64,000 bases of DNA from an uncultured Oscillibacter sp. (lineage in GTDB: Bacteria; Bacillota; Clostridia; Oscillospirales; Oscillospiraceae): positions 62,001 through 126,000 of the forward strand of contig UQVS01000004.1 of the NCBI GenBank assembly GCA_900544615.1, read 5' to 3'. Shown piece after piece: positions 40,142 to 48,285 of the stretch (positions within the stretch are counted from its first letter, which is position 1; every line of letters begins with the position of its first letter). The notes beneath the pieces were generated by a model, which was given only the letters and a program-made list of their open reading frames with translations, ran no database searches and was not told the DNA's origin. The translations under genes and the position numbers were made by a program.

Positions 40142-40306
40142 ATGAGCGTTCAAGTTGTAGAAACCTATGTTGTTTGGGTTGGCAAAACGGATCGTATTGC
40201 GTCTTTCCGCAAAGTCGAGGGTTATGAGGATATGTTCTATCGTGATATTTCCGGTACTACGGTAAGCCCCGATCCCGCACTGCCGGAGAGCAACTCGGAC
40301 TGGTGA
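40142..40306 (+). CDS. Microprotein paralogous to 37387-37557 (copy 2)
   Basis: A 54-residue protein starting MSVQVVETYVVWV. The VVWVGKTDRIASFRKVEGYE block matches the upstream microprotein. The C-terminal tail is acidic and proline-containing (SPDPALPESNSDW). A GGGAGAGA site lies upstream. It precedes the AIM24 gene by 45 nt. Confidence 0.6.
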   Translation: MSVQVVETYVVWVGKTDRIASFRKVEGYEDMFYRDISGTTVSPDPALPESNSDW

Positions 40307-40351
40307 TACCTGTCTCTACATAATATAACTATTTTGGAAAGGAAACTGACT

Positions 40352-41122
40352 ATGTATAGCATTAAGAATTTTACCGACAACAATGACATTAAGACTCTGG
40401 AGACCTTGGGAGCCTTTACCGTTATCGAGTATCAGCGCGATCTGAGCGTCATGCCCAGCGACGCCATGATTGCCTATTACTGCAACGAGATGAATGTCCG
40501 TAAGCGTCAGGTCATCTGCGATGTCAGCAAGTCCAACATTACCACGCAGGCCGGTGCCATGCAGTGGACGGTGGGCGATGTCAATGCCACCACCGGCATC
40601 AAGGGTGTGGGCGATCTGTTTGGCAAGGCCCTGCGGGGAAGCGTGACCGGAGAATCTGCCATCAAGCCCGAATACACCGGCAGCGGCACTCTGGTGCTGG
40701 AGCCTACATACAAGCATATTTTGCTGGTCAATGTGGCGGACTGGAACGGCTCCATCGTTCTGGATGACGGCCTGTTCCTGGCCTGTGAGTCCACCCTGAA
40801 GCACAAGGCAGTGATGCGCTCCAATCTGTCCTCCGCTGCATTGGGTAATGAGGGTCTGTTCAATCTGGGCATCCAGGGCAACGGCATCCTCTGTCTGGAA
40901 TCCGCCTGTCCCAAGGAGGAGTTGGTGGAGATCACTCTGAACAACGATGTTCTGAAGGTGGACGGCAACATGGCCATCGCCTGGAGTGGTTCTCTGGACT
41001 TTACCGTTGAGCGTTCCGGCAAGAGCCTGATCGGCTCCGCTGCCTCCGGTGAGGGCCTGGTCAATGTCTACCGCGGCACCGGCAAAGTGCTGCTGGCTCC
41101 CGTGACCAAGGGAATTGCATAA
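40352..41122 (+). CDS. AIM24-family protein
   Basis: A 256-residue all-beta protein, start at 40352 (MYSIKNFTDNN). Family features include YCNEMNVRKRQVICDV, GAMQWTVGDVNATTG, GSGTLVLEPTYKHILLV and a late GEGLVNVYRGTGKVLLAPV. AIM24-type proteins are soluble double-psi or beta-helix-like proteins. In bacteria they occur near tellurium or membrane stress genes; mitochondrial AIM24 affects membrane organisation. Here it lies in a run with LURP-one and EcsC proteins. Confidence 0.86.
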   Translation: MYSIKNFTDNNDIKTLETLGAFTVIEYQRDLSVMPSDAMIAYYCNEMNVRKRQVICDVSKSNITTQAGAMQWTVGDVNATTGIKGVGDLFGKALRGSVTGESAIKPEYTGSGTLVLEPTYKHILLVNVADWNGSIVLDDGLFLACESTLKHKAVMRSNLSSAALGNEGLFNLGIQGNGILCLESACPKEELVEITLNNDVLKVDGNMAIAWSGSLDFTVERSGKSLIGSAASGEGLVNVYRGTGKVLLAPVTKGIA

Positions 41123-41180
41123 TCTGCACACGCACACAGCTTCAGAATGGGCCGAATAAGTGTAAGGAGGAACAAACACC

Positions 41181-41831
41181 ATGAAGAAAAGTATGATTGC
41201 GTTAACCATGGCTTTTGCATTGGTGCTTTCTCTGTGTGCCTGCGGAGGCCAAAACAGTAATACACCCAGCGGCAAAACGCTGTTGGAGCATGGGCTTGAT
41301 GTCATTGCCACCATGGACGAGATGGCTGACAGTGATGAATACATCAATTTCTATACTGCCAGCAAAGAGATGGCTGAGATTGTAAAGGACATTGGCAAGG
41401 GTGACCACAGCGCCCCTACTGCCGTTTATAAAATCACCATTGCAAAGGAAGCGATGGATGCATGGGATATGCTTAGTGGCTTGGAGGGACTTTCCGAGAA
41501 CCTGAAGATCGCCATGCGTCAAAAGGCGTTTGGTGCCGCTCTGATTACCCAGATCAACGCACAGAACGGAGCGACCACCCTTGCGGCAACGACCGTTTGC
41601 TCCGCAGGAAAGACTTTCGTCAGCACCGAAGAAGATGGCGACGCCATTTATCTGTACGTCTATGAAAACGCCTGCCCGGCGGCGGTGTCCTTCGTAAAAG
41701 GTGAGGATAACACCGTGTCTGCATCCGGAACCTTTATCATCAATGATGGGTTTGATACCAGCTCGCCCGAATCGTTACAGGAGTTCTTCGGTGAAACTGG
41801 TGCGGTAGTTGAAAATGTGCCCATTACTTAA
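41181..41831 (+). CDS. Lipoprotein of unknown function
   Basis: A 216-residue protein with an AAGGAGG site and a lipobox LSLCACGG (Cys near residue 20). The body is mixed alpha/beta with ATMDEMADSDEYINFYTASKEMAEIVKDI and later TLAATTVCSAGKTFVSTEE. It should be anchored on the outer face of the membrane. It belongs to the AIM24 run and lies 15 nt before a membrane protein gene. Confidence 0.75.
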   Translation: MKKSMIALTMAFALVLSLCACGGQNSNTPSGKTLLEHGLDVIATMDEMADSDEYINFYTASKEMAEIVKDIGKGDHSAPTAVYKITIAKEAMDAWDMLSGLEGLSENLKIAMRQKAFGAALITQINAQNGATTLAATTVCSAGKTFVSTEEDGDAIYLYVYENACPAAVSFVKGEDNTVSASGTFIINDGFDTSSPESLQEFFGETGAVVENVPIT

Positions 41832-41846
41832 AAAGGAGACACAGCG

Positions 41847-42254
41847 ATGAAGTTCTATCAAAAGCATAGTCGGTTAGTTGCCGTGTTAACATTTGCATTT
41901 TTCGTTCTGGTGGGAGCTTGTAATTTCCCGATTTATAACCTGACCCGTGAATGGCCACCCACGCTGACACTTATCATTGTGTTCGTTGGACTGTCATTAT
42001 ACACTTCTCTTGGGACGGCAGAGGCGGCCATGCTGCCTCACTATGGTATTCAGCATATTCTTCCGCTGAACCTGCTGCTTGTCCTGCTTGGCATGGGTGC
42101 GCGTTATTTGCTGGAGTTTGGAGAGGTGTCTAACAGCTATAACTTCACGGTCCCCAATATGTTGCTGCACATTGGAGTAACGGTTACGCTGAGTACCCTG
42201 TCCTGGCTCTGGACAAAAACGGTACGGGGCAAAAATGCAAAAGGGGAAGCCTGA
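41847..42254 (+). CDS. Four-helix membrane protein of unknown function
   Basis: A 135-residue protein with four hydrophobic helices (about 10-32, 38-58, 64-86 and 101-121). The loops are short and the C-terminus is basic (KTVRGKNAKG). An AAAAGGAGA site lies upstream. No family is recognised. Placed between the lipoprotein and the LURP-one protein. Confidence 0.7.
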   Translation: MKFYQKHSRLVAVLTFAFFVLVGACNFPIYNLTREWPPTLTLIIVFVGLSLYTSLGTAEAAMLPHYGIQHILPLNLLLVLLGMGARYLLEFGEVSNSYNFTVPNMLLHIGVTVTLSTLSWLWTKTVRGKNAKGEA

Positions 42255-42281
42255 CGGACTTCCAGAGAGGAGAGCGACTCT

Positions 42282-42779
42282 ATGAAACTCTATATCAAAC
42301 AGAAGGTGTTTTCCTGGGGTGATAAGTTCACCGTCAAGGATGTCAATGGTGAAGATCGGTACTTTGTAGAGGGCGAGATCTTCTCCTGGGGTAAGAAGCT
42401 CCATGTGTACGATATGTGCGGCAATGAGGTCGCTTTCATCCAACAGAAGCTGTTCAGCTTTTTGCCCAGGTACTTCGTCTATGTGGGCGATGCGCAAGTA
42501 GCTGAAATCGTAAAGGAATTTACCTTCTTTTTTCCGAAATATAGCATTGAGGGTCTGGGCTGGGAAATTAGCGGTCAGTTCATGGCCCACGATTACGAGA
42601 TCACCCAGAATGGCCGTCCCATTGTGACCATCCGGAAAGAGTGGATGACCTGGGGCGATACATACGAGCTGGACATCGCGGATCCGGCCGATGAGATCAT
42701 TGCGCTGGCCGTGGTGCTGACCATCGACGCCGTGACAGAGTCAAAGGGCGGTGTGAGTGTTTCTGTTTCCAGTAATTAA
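42282..42779 (+). CDS. LURP-one-related (DUF567) protein
   Basis: A 165-residue protein of tubby-like beta-barrel type: MKLYIKQKVFSWGDKFTVKD, YFVEGEIFSWGKKLHVYD, EVAFIQQKLFSFLPRYFVYV and IVTIRKEWMTWGDTYELDI. LURP-one/LOR proteins share their fold with phospholipid scramblase and tubby C-terminal domains and are thought to bind lipid or the membrane face. Site AGAGAGGAG. It is followed 17 nt later by an EcsC gene. Confidence 0.86.
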   Translation: MKLYIKQKVFSWGDKFTVKDVNGEDRYFVEGEIFSWGKKLHVYDMCGNEVAFIQQKLFSFLPRYFVYVGDAQVAEIVKEFTFFFPKYSIEGLGWEISGQFMAHDYEITQNGRPIVTIRKEWMTWGDTYELDIADPADEIIALAVVLTIDAVTESKGGVSVSVSSN

Positions 42780-42796
42780 GCCTATAAGGAGCATCT

Positions 42797-43624
42797 ATGT
42801 CGATTTTCATAAAGAAAGACAAGAAGCGTGCTGCGCTGGAAAAGGAGTACGCCTCTGTACTGAAAAAGGAAACGCAGCTGAAGCAGAGCGCCATGAAAAC
42901 GACAGCACCCCGCTGGAAAACGGATCTGGAGAAGAAGGTGCCAGAGAAGGTTTACCGCAGTTTAGAGACAGCTTTCAGCAAGGCGTTTTCCGTGGTATTT
43001 ACTCAAGGCGTCGGGGTCATTGAAAAAACCTACAACCGTCAGAATCTTGAAGAGACCCATTCCGTTCAGGATTATGCCGTCCAGGTCAAGGGTGGCCGAA
43101 AGGAACTGAAACAGGTCAAGCGAAATGCCGGTCGGTCTGGTCTGACAAACACCGCCCTGACAATTGTGGAAGGAATCGGCCTTGGGGCACTGGGCATTGG
43201 CCTGCCGGATATCGTGGTGTTTGTCGGTATGTTGCTTAAAGGTGTTTATGAAACCGCCCTGAGCTATGGCTTTGCCTATGATACTCCAGAGGAGCGGCTT
43301 TTTATCCTTCGCATGATGGAAACAGCTCTTACCAAAGGCCCTGATTTTGCTGTGAAGAATGCACGGGTGGATGGCATGATCGAGGAGATGCCGCAAACTG
43401 GCGAGGATGAGCTGCAGGCCCAGATCCAGAAGACAGGAAGTGCTTTTGCGGTAGACATGCTGCTCCTGAAATTCGTGCAAGGGTTTCCGCTTGTGGGTAT
43501 CCTTGGCGGCGCGGCCAATCCCGTCTATTACAACAAGGTCATGCGCTATGTGCAGCTCAAGTATCAAAAACGGTACCTGTTGGCAGTGGCCCAGCGTAAC
43601 GGGTATTCTTTAAGATTTCTTTGA
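42797..43624 (+). CDS. EcsC-family protein
   Basis: A 275-residue protein with a basic N-terminus and the EcsC core (TALTIVEGIGLGALGIGLPDI, then VVFVGMLLKGVYETALSYGF and TPEERLFILRMMETAL). It is amphipathic with glycine-rich helices suited to membrane contact. EcsC proteins occur in Firmicutes near membrane and secretion genes, but their mechanism is unclear. The gene ends before a stem-loop at 43690, so it may close the AIM24-LURP-one-EcsC transcript. Confidence 0.86.
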   Translation: MSIFIKKDKKRAALEKEYASVLKKETQLKQSAMKTTAPRWKTDLEKKVPEKVYRSLETAFSKAFSVVFTQGVGVIEKTYNRQNLEETHSVQDYAVQVKGGRKELKQVKRNAGRSGLTNTALTIVEGIGLGALGIGLPDIVVFVGMLLKGVYETALSYGFAYDTPEERLFILRMMETALTKGPDFAVKNARVDGMIEEMPQTGEDELQAQIQKTGSAFAVDMLLLKFVQGFPLVGILGGAANPVYYNKVMRYVQLKYQKRYLLAVAQRNGYSLRFL

Positions 43625-43689
43625 AAAATCTATCGTTTACACAATCGACATGAACTGATTGGAAATCCATAGTACGATTAAGCTGCAAC

Positions 43690-43718
43690 AGCAGCGGCAG
43701 CAATCGGTTGCCGCTGCT
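43690..43718 (+). terminator. Stem-loop after the EcsC gene
   Basis: Perfect 10-bp arms agcagcggca / tgccgctgct with a 9-nt loop, then ttg. It is a probable terminator in the 116-nt gap before the next gene. Confidence 0.6.
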
Positions 43719-43740
43719 TTGTGGTTAAGGGGGTATCAAC

Positions 43741-44472
43741 ATGGGTGTTTTCAGAATAAAAGCCGACAACTTTGAGTGGATCGGTGGCGCAGCTGATGAC
43801 CCGCAGGATCTTTGCCTGCATGGTCATGTTACGGTACAGTTTGGCGATACCGTTCTTGAAGATACGGGTACTGTCAGCGCTACTGCTCTGTATCTGCTGA
43901 AAACGCTCACCAACGACAAGCTGATGGCAGAGTATGATATTCAAATGATCCCCTGCTGTGGGCATACTCTTATTGCCAATGATGACCTGACTGAAGTTGC
44001 TATCAGCGGATGCGATACAGGAACGGATTGGACCACCATCCATGAAGGCAATGCCGTCCGGTTTATCCTCCCCTCTGGGCAGGAAGAAGTCGTGACCCTT
44101 CGGGAATATCAGTACGAGGTTCTGGATTTTGCAAAAAGCGTAAAGCGGTTCTACGATGCCTGTACCCCGAAAGAAATCCCGGAGAATGAGTTTGACCGGA
44201 ACGGATACACCGCTTTCTGGAAAGAGTGGCAGCGGCGCTATAACGATGGGCTGATGCTCCTCTCTCTGGAAACAGGCCGTGAGATGGAACTGTCCCACGA
44301 TGGTCTGCATTATTTCGTGAGCCACAAGGATGGCGATTGGTCGCTGTACTGTGAAGAAAGTAAGGAAATGCAGCTTTTCCCCGGATGGTACGCATTATAC
44401 GAGAATGCACGATTTGGAGACAAGCTGCTCCGTGATGAGATTGCCAGTGTCTGTTTCGATGCTATTTTGTGA
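43741..44472 (+). CDS. Hypothetical protein upstream of radical SAM pair
   Basis: A 243-residue protein, site AAGGGGGT. The N-terminal half is beta-rich (VFRIKADNFEWIGGA, LCLHGHVTVQFGDTVLEDTG, IQMIPCCGHTLIANDDL). The C-terminal half has RRYNDGLMLLSLETGREMELS and ELYENARFG-like turns. A CCGH motif could bind metal. It lies 9 nt before the first radical SAM gene and may be a substrate or partner, or an unrelated immunity-like protein. Confidence 0.6.
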   Translation: MGVFRIKADNFEWIGGAADDPQDLCLHGHVTVQFGDTVLEDTGTVSATALYLLKTLTNDKLMAEYDIQMIPCCGHTLIANDDLTEVAISGCDTGTDWTTIHEGNAVRFILPSGQEEVVTLREYQYEVLDFAKSVKRFYDACTPKEIPENEFDRNGYTAFWKEWQRRYNDGLMLLSLETGREMELSHDGLHYFVSHKDGDWSLYCEESKEMQLFPGWYALYENARFGDKLLRDEIASVCFDAIL

Positions 44473-44481
44473 GGTACACTT

Positions 44482-45384
44482 ATGAAGCTTTCGTCCTTTC
44501 TGCATTTTGCAGGTTTCGGTATCAAAACTGTTTTGTTCCGCAAGAAGGAGCCTATCCTGGGAACGGTCATTGTAACAGACAAATGCAACTTGAAGTGTAA
44601 GCATTGTTCCGTCAATAACATCACCGCCGTTGTGCATCCCTATGAGCAGATCCGCAGAGAAATGCAGCAACTCTACGACATGGGAATCCGCATCCTGTTC
44701 TTCTGCGGCGGTGAGACCTTCCTCTGGAGGGACGGAGAACGCACCCTGCGGGATCTGGTGGTAGAAGCAAAGGAGATGGGCTTTCTCATCGTCAATGTGG
44801 TGACCAACGGTACCTTCCCGATTGATCTGCCGGAAGCGGACTTGATTCTGCTCAGTCTGGACGGCGACCGGGAGCGTCATAATGCAGTCCGTGGCGATAC
44901 CTACGACACCATCATGGAGAATGTTAAACATGCCACCTCCGATAACATCTGCTTCTACATGGCCATCAACCAGATCAACAAGGATGCTGTGGAGCATGTT
45001 TGCCTTACGGCCAGAGATACCAAAAATGTCCGGGCAGTATCCTTTAATTTCCACACGCCCTATCCGGACACCAGAGAGTTGGCTCTCTCCAGAGAGGAAA
45101 AAACCCATTGCTGCGATGTCATCACAAGGATGATGAAGGCCGGTGCGCCAGTGTTCAATCTGCGGAGCGCTTTCCCTTATCTGATCAACAACAGCTTCCC
45201 GACGCCTTGCCACCAATGCGTGGTCATCGAAAACGGAAAAGTATCCACCTGTGGACGCTGTATCGATGTACCTAATCTCTGCGACGAATGCGGCTATTTC
45301 TTCGTTGCTGAGTACACCCTTTTGTTTAAGGGTAACCCTAAAATCATACTTGAGATGCTGACAACCTACCTGAGATACATATAG
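44482..45384 (+). CDS. Radical SAM protein with C-terminal Cys cluster
   Basis: A 300-residue protein with the CNLKCKHC cluster (Cys 35, 39, 42) that holds the catalytic [4Fe-4S] iron and SAM. GGET (FCGGETFLW) and LLSLDGDRERHNAV are family motifs. The C-terminal part has CHQCVV, CGRC and CDECGYF, which could hold an auxiliary cluster as in SPASM-type enzymes. The 45-residue window upstream of the CxxxCxxC is short. It precedes a HemW-like radical SAM gene by 7 nt. The substrate is unknown. Confidence 0.85.
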   Translation: MKLSSFLHFAGFGIKTVLFRKKEPILGTVIVTDKCNLKCKHCSVNNITAVVHPYEQIRREMQQLYDMGIRILFFCGGETFLWRDGERTLRDLVVEAKEMGFLIVNVVTNGTFPIDLPEADLILLSLDGDRERHNAVRGDTYDTIMENVKHATSDNICFYMAINQINKDAVEHVCLTARDTKNVRAVSFNFHTPYPDTRELALSREEKTHCCDVITRMMKAGAPVFNLRSAFPYLINNSFPTPCHQCVVIENGKVSTCGRCIDVPNLCDECGYFFVAEYTLLFKGNPKIILEMLTTYLRYI

Positions 45385-45391
45385 GAGCCAT

Positions 45392-46648
45392 ATGAGTATC
45401 ATTACATCGCTGACCAGAATGTGGCTGACACGTTCGACAAAGCCTTTCATCTTCAAAAATGAATACGACAATGTTCTGTCTTACCAGGACTGCGACAATC
45501 TGGGCCTGTATGTGCATATCCCTTTTTGCAGGAGCATCTGCAACTTCTGTCCGTACTGCAAGGTCAGATATTCCAAGGATCTGTGCGACCGATACATAGA
45601 TGCTCTGCTGCGGGAGATCCACGCTGTGGGCGGTCAGCAGAGCGGTAAAAAGGAAACGAACAGCCTGTATTTTGGCGGCGGCACACCGGCCCTTGCGGCA
45701 GACCGGCTGGGAGAGATCATCGGTGCCATCAAGGAACACTTTGTTATTACCGAAGGCATTGGCGTGGAGCTGCATCCCGATAATGTCACGCCGGATGTCC
45801 TGCGGACACTGAAAACTGCAGGAGTCACCAAAATCAGCATTGGTATCCAGTCCTTCCAGACGAAGTTCCAGAGTGTTCTTGGCAGAACAAGCGTTGATAT
45901 TTCTGCCATGAAGCAGGCTCTGTCCGAGGTCCCCTTTGAGACGGTTTCCATGGATTTTATCTTTGCACTGCCGAATCAGACTTTTGAGGATCTGAAGGCC
46001 GACGTTGATGCCGCATTCCAGAGCGGCGCGAACCATGTGGCGATCTATCCCTTCATTGATTTTACCTTTACCCCCAGTACCGTGACCACGATGCCCAAAA
46101 AGGAAAAGCGGGAGCTGCTGGATGCCATCACCCGATACTGTATGGATCAGGGATACACCCGCAGCTCCATCTGGACTTTTTCCAGCGAGGCCGACGCCAG
46201 ATACTCCTCCATGACCCGCGATAACTTCCTCGGCTTCGGCTGCTCGGCAACCACTCTGTTGAAAGATCAGTTCAAAATCAACACCTTTTCCGTGGAGGAA
46301 TACTGTAACCGAATTGCAGAAGAGAAGCTGCCTACCTCTCTGACCCTCCGCTTCACGCTGCGCCAGAGAATGATCTACTACCTGTTCTGGACGGCATACA
46401 GCACCAAGGTCGCTGCCGGTGGTTTTGAGAAGTTCTTTGGTGTGCCGCTGAAGAAGATGTACGGTGCGGAACTGAAGCTGGCAAAGCTAATGGGCTTTGT
46501 GACTGAGGAGAATGGCGTATACAGTATGACGCTGAAGGGCGCATTCTACTATCACTACTACGAAAACTTTTACACCCTTTCCTACATTGACAAGATGTGG
46601 GGAGTCATGAGAAAAGAAGCATTCCCCCAGGAACTGACATTGGGATAA
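45392..46648 (+). CDS. HemW/coproporphyrinogen-oxidase-like radical SAM protein
   Basis: A 418-residue protein of the HemN/HemW family. LYVHIPFC is followed by the cluster CRSICNFCPYCK (Cys 46, 50, 53, with an extra Cys at 56). SLYFGGGTPALA, GVELHPDNVTPDVL, ISIGIQSF and DFIFALPNQTFEDL follow. The C-terminal winged-helix part (LKLAKLMGFVTEENGVYSMTLKGAFYYHYY) is also present. HemW proteins deliver haem; HemN makes protoporphyrin. The exact member is unclear. The pairing with the previous gene suggests a shared pathway. Confidence 0.87.
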   Translation: MSIITSLTRMWLTRSTKPFIFKNEYDNVLSYQDCDNLGLYVHIPFCRSICNFCPYCKVRYSKDLCDRYIDALLREIHAVGGQQSGKKETNSLYFGGGTPALAADRLGEIIGAIKEHFVITEGIGVELHPDNVTPDVLRTLKTAGVTKISIGIQSFQTKFQSVLGRTSVDISAMKQALSEVPFETVSMDFIFALPNQTFEDLKADVDAAFQSGANHVAIYPFIDFTFTPSTVTTMPKKEKRELLDAITRYCMDQGYTRSSIWTFSSEADARYSSMTRDNFLGFGCSATTLLKDQFKINTFSVEEYCNRIAEEKLPTSLTLRFTLRQRMIYYLFWTAYSTKVAAGGFEKFFGVPLKKMYGAELKLAKLMGFVTEENGVYSMTLKGAFYYHYYENFYTLSYIDKMWGVMRKEAFPQELTLG

Positions 46649-46659
46649 GGAGCGACGAT

Positions 46660-46881
46660 ATGAAGAACAGGAAGATTTGTCCCAAGTGCAACAGCACAGA
46701 CATCATCAAAGTTCCGGGCAAGGCCGGAGCATACGGTGTCGGCAATAACATTCAGACCGGATGGAGCAATTTCTCCGCTGTGCTTGTCCACCGGTATGTT
46801 TGCTGCGCCTGCGGCTACTCTGAGGAATGGATCGACAAAGAAGATATTCCCAGATTGAAGGAGAAATATGAAAACGCGTAA
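46660..46881 (+). CDS. Zinc-ribbon protein (73 residues)
   Basis: Starts MKNRKICPKCNSTDIIKVPG at 46660 with an AAGGAG site. CPKC and CCACGYSEEW supply four cysteines of a zinc ribbon. It overlaps the next gene by 14 nt and follows the HemW-like gene by 11 nt. Confidence 0.72.
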   Translation: MKNRKICPKCNSTDIIKVPGKAGAYGVGNNIQTGWSNFSAVLVHRYVCCACGYSEEWIDKEDIPRLKEKYENA

Positions 46882-47068
46882 CAAAGTAAAACTTATCACA
46901 ACAATTATCTGTATGGTGCTCAGCCTGATTGCCCTATATGCATTTTGTTTTGTCGTTGAAGTGGCTCCGGTTTGGCGTGTCATTCTAATCATCATCGCTT
47001 TGGGTTGGGTTGCCTCCGGTGTCTACAACCTAAATGAGTATCGGAAAAGTGAGCGCCGGAACACATAA
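46868..47068 (+). CDS. Two-helix membrane protein (66 residues)
   Basis: MKTRNKVKLITTIICMVLS opens the first helix (about 8-30), then VWRVILIIIALGWVASGVY forms the second. A GAAGGAG site lies upstream. It overlaps the zinc-ribbon gene and precedes the metallophosphoesterase by 13 nt. Confidence 0.65.
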   Translation: MKTRNKVKLITTIICMVLSLIALYAFCFVVEVAPVWRVILIIIALGWVASGVYNLNEYRKSERRNT

Positions 47069-47081
47069 TGCGGAGATTTCT

Positions 47082-47942
47082 ATGACTGGCAAGAAGAAAC
47101 GAACAATTATACTTGCTATTGCTGCTGTCCTTCTGGCACTCGTCGTTTGGACAGTATGGGGCAATACAGCGTTGGAACTGAATACTTACACGGTTGGCAG
47201 TAAAGAGCTGCCGGATGCATTTGACGGCTACCGTATCGCCCATGTTTCAGATCTGCACAATGCTGAGATGGGCGATGGCAACGAAAAGCTTCTTGCTGTG
47301 CTCCGGGAGGCCGATCCAGACATCATCGCCATCACCGGGGATCTGATTGACTCCCGTAATACCAACATTGAGGTTGCACTGGCATTTGCGGAGAAAGCTA
47401 TGAAAATCGCTCCCTGCTATTATGTCACCGGCAATCACGAAGCACGAGTTTCTGAGTGTGCCGAGCTGAAAGCGGGTCTGGAAGCTGCCGGGGTCGTGGT
47501 GCTGGAAAATGAACGGGGGGAGATCGAGCTATCCGGCGAGACCATCACCATCCTGGGCGTGGACGATCCCAGCTTTAATACTGATTATCTGTTCGGAGAT
47601 TCCGCATCAGTAGTCAGTAACACTCTGGCGGAAATTTCAACTGAGGACGATGGGTTTGCTGTTCTGCTCTCCCACCGACCGGAGTTGTTCGATACCTATG
47701 TGGCTTGTGGCGTGGATCTGGCTCTTAGCGGCCATGCCCATGGAGGGCAATTCCGACTGCCTTTTGTCGGCGGCCTGGTGGCCCCCAATCAGGGCTTGTT
47801 CCCGAAGTATGATTCTGGTTTATACACCGAGGGTAACACGAATATGATCGTCAGCCGAGGCATCGGAAACAGTATTCTGCCGTTCCGTTTCAACAACCGC
47901 CCGGAAGTTATTCTGATCGAATTGAAAGCAACCCCGAATTAA
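47082..47942 (+). CDS. Membrane-anchored metallophosphoesterase
   Basis: A 286-residue protein. I use the ATG at 47082 (MTGKKKRT); the upstream reading overlaps the previous gene. One N-terminal helix (about 7-26) anchors an outer calcineurin-like domain with the metal motifs RIAHVSDLHNAE (D-x-H), ITGDLIDSR (GD), YVTGNHEAR (GNHE) and LSGHAHGGQFRLP (GHAH). It resembles YkuE/YaeI-type phosphoesterases that may act on UDP-lipid or phospholipid substrates. Confidence 0.87.
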   Translation: MTGKKKRTIILAIAAVLLALVVWTVWGNTALELNTYTVGSKELPDAFDGYRIAHVSDLHNAEMGDGNEKLLAVLREADPDIIAITGDLIDSRNTNIEVALAFAEKAMKIAPCYYVTGNHEARVSECAELKAGLEAAGVVVLENERGEIELSGETITILGVDDPSFNTDYLFGDSASVVSNTLAEISTEDDGFAVLLSHRPELFDTYVACGVDLALSGHAHGGQFRLPFVGGLVAPNQGLFPKYDSGLYTEGNTNMIVSRGIGNSILPFRFNNRPEVILIELKATPN

Positions 47943-47958
47943 GGTTGGAGATGTTGGT

Positions 47959-48261
47959 ATGAAAGAAATAATTATCAGTGCCGATGGAGACAGCGTCGTA
48001 TATTCTGTGCCCGATGATGTGGCTAACCATCTAAGGAAATATTGTATCGAGTTTTGCGACAAGTGGATGAAAACAAGTCCTCACGCAAAGCGTTATAGAA
48101 TTAAGGGAGTCTACTGCTATAACGAAGCGGATTTCATTGACTACCTGAATGAGTTTGCTTTCCCAGAGCAGAAGTCTGTATTGGTGAAAAACCTTGGTTG
48201 GACCGGTCTTGGGAAAGAACTCCCACCCGAATATCGAAACCATCCTTATTTTAACTTTTGA
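47959..48261 (+). CDS. Hypothetical protein (100 residues)
   Basis: MKEIIISADGDSVVYSVPD opens the chain; it continues LRKYCIEFCDKWMK and KSVLVKNLGWTGLGKELPPEY. It contains no transmembrane helix. A GGTTGGAG site lies upstream. No family is recognised; lineage-specific accessory protein. Confidence 0.6.
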   Translation: MKEIIISADGDSVVYSVPDDVANHLRKYCIEFCDKWMKTSPHAKRYRIKGVYCYNEADFIDYLNEFAFPEQKSVLVKNLGWTGLGKELPPEYRNHPYFNF

Positions 48262-48285
48262 AGCAGTACCTCAAGGAGGCCACCA

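Noticed and set aside
43741..46648. A complete RiPP cluster
   Set aside because: Radical SAM genes are present, but no precursor peptide, leader-binding domain or transporter is seen nearby.
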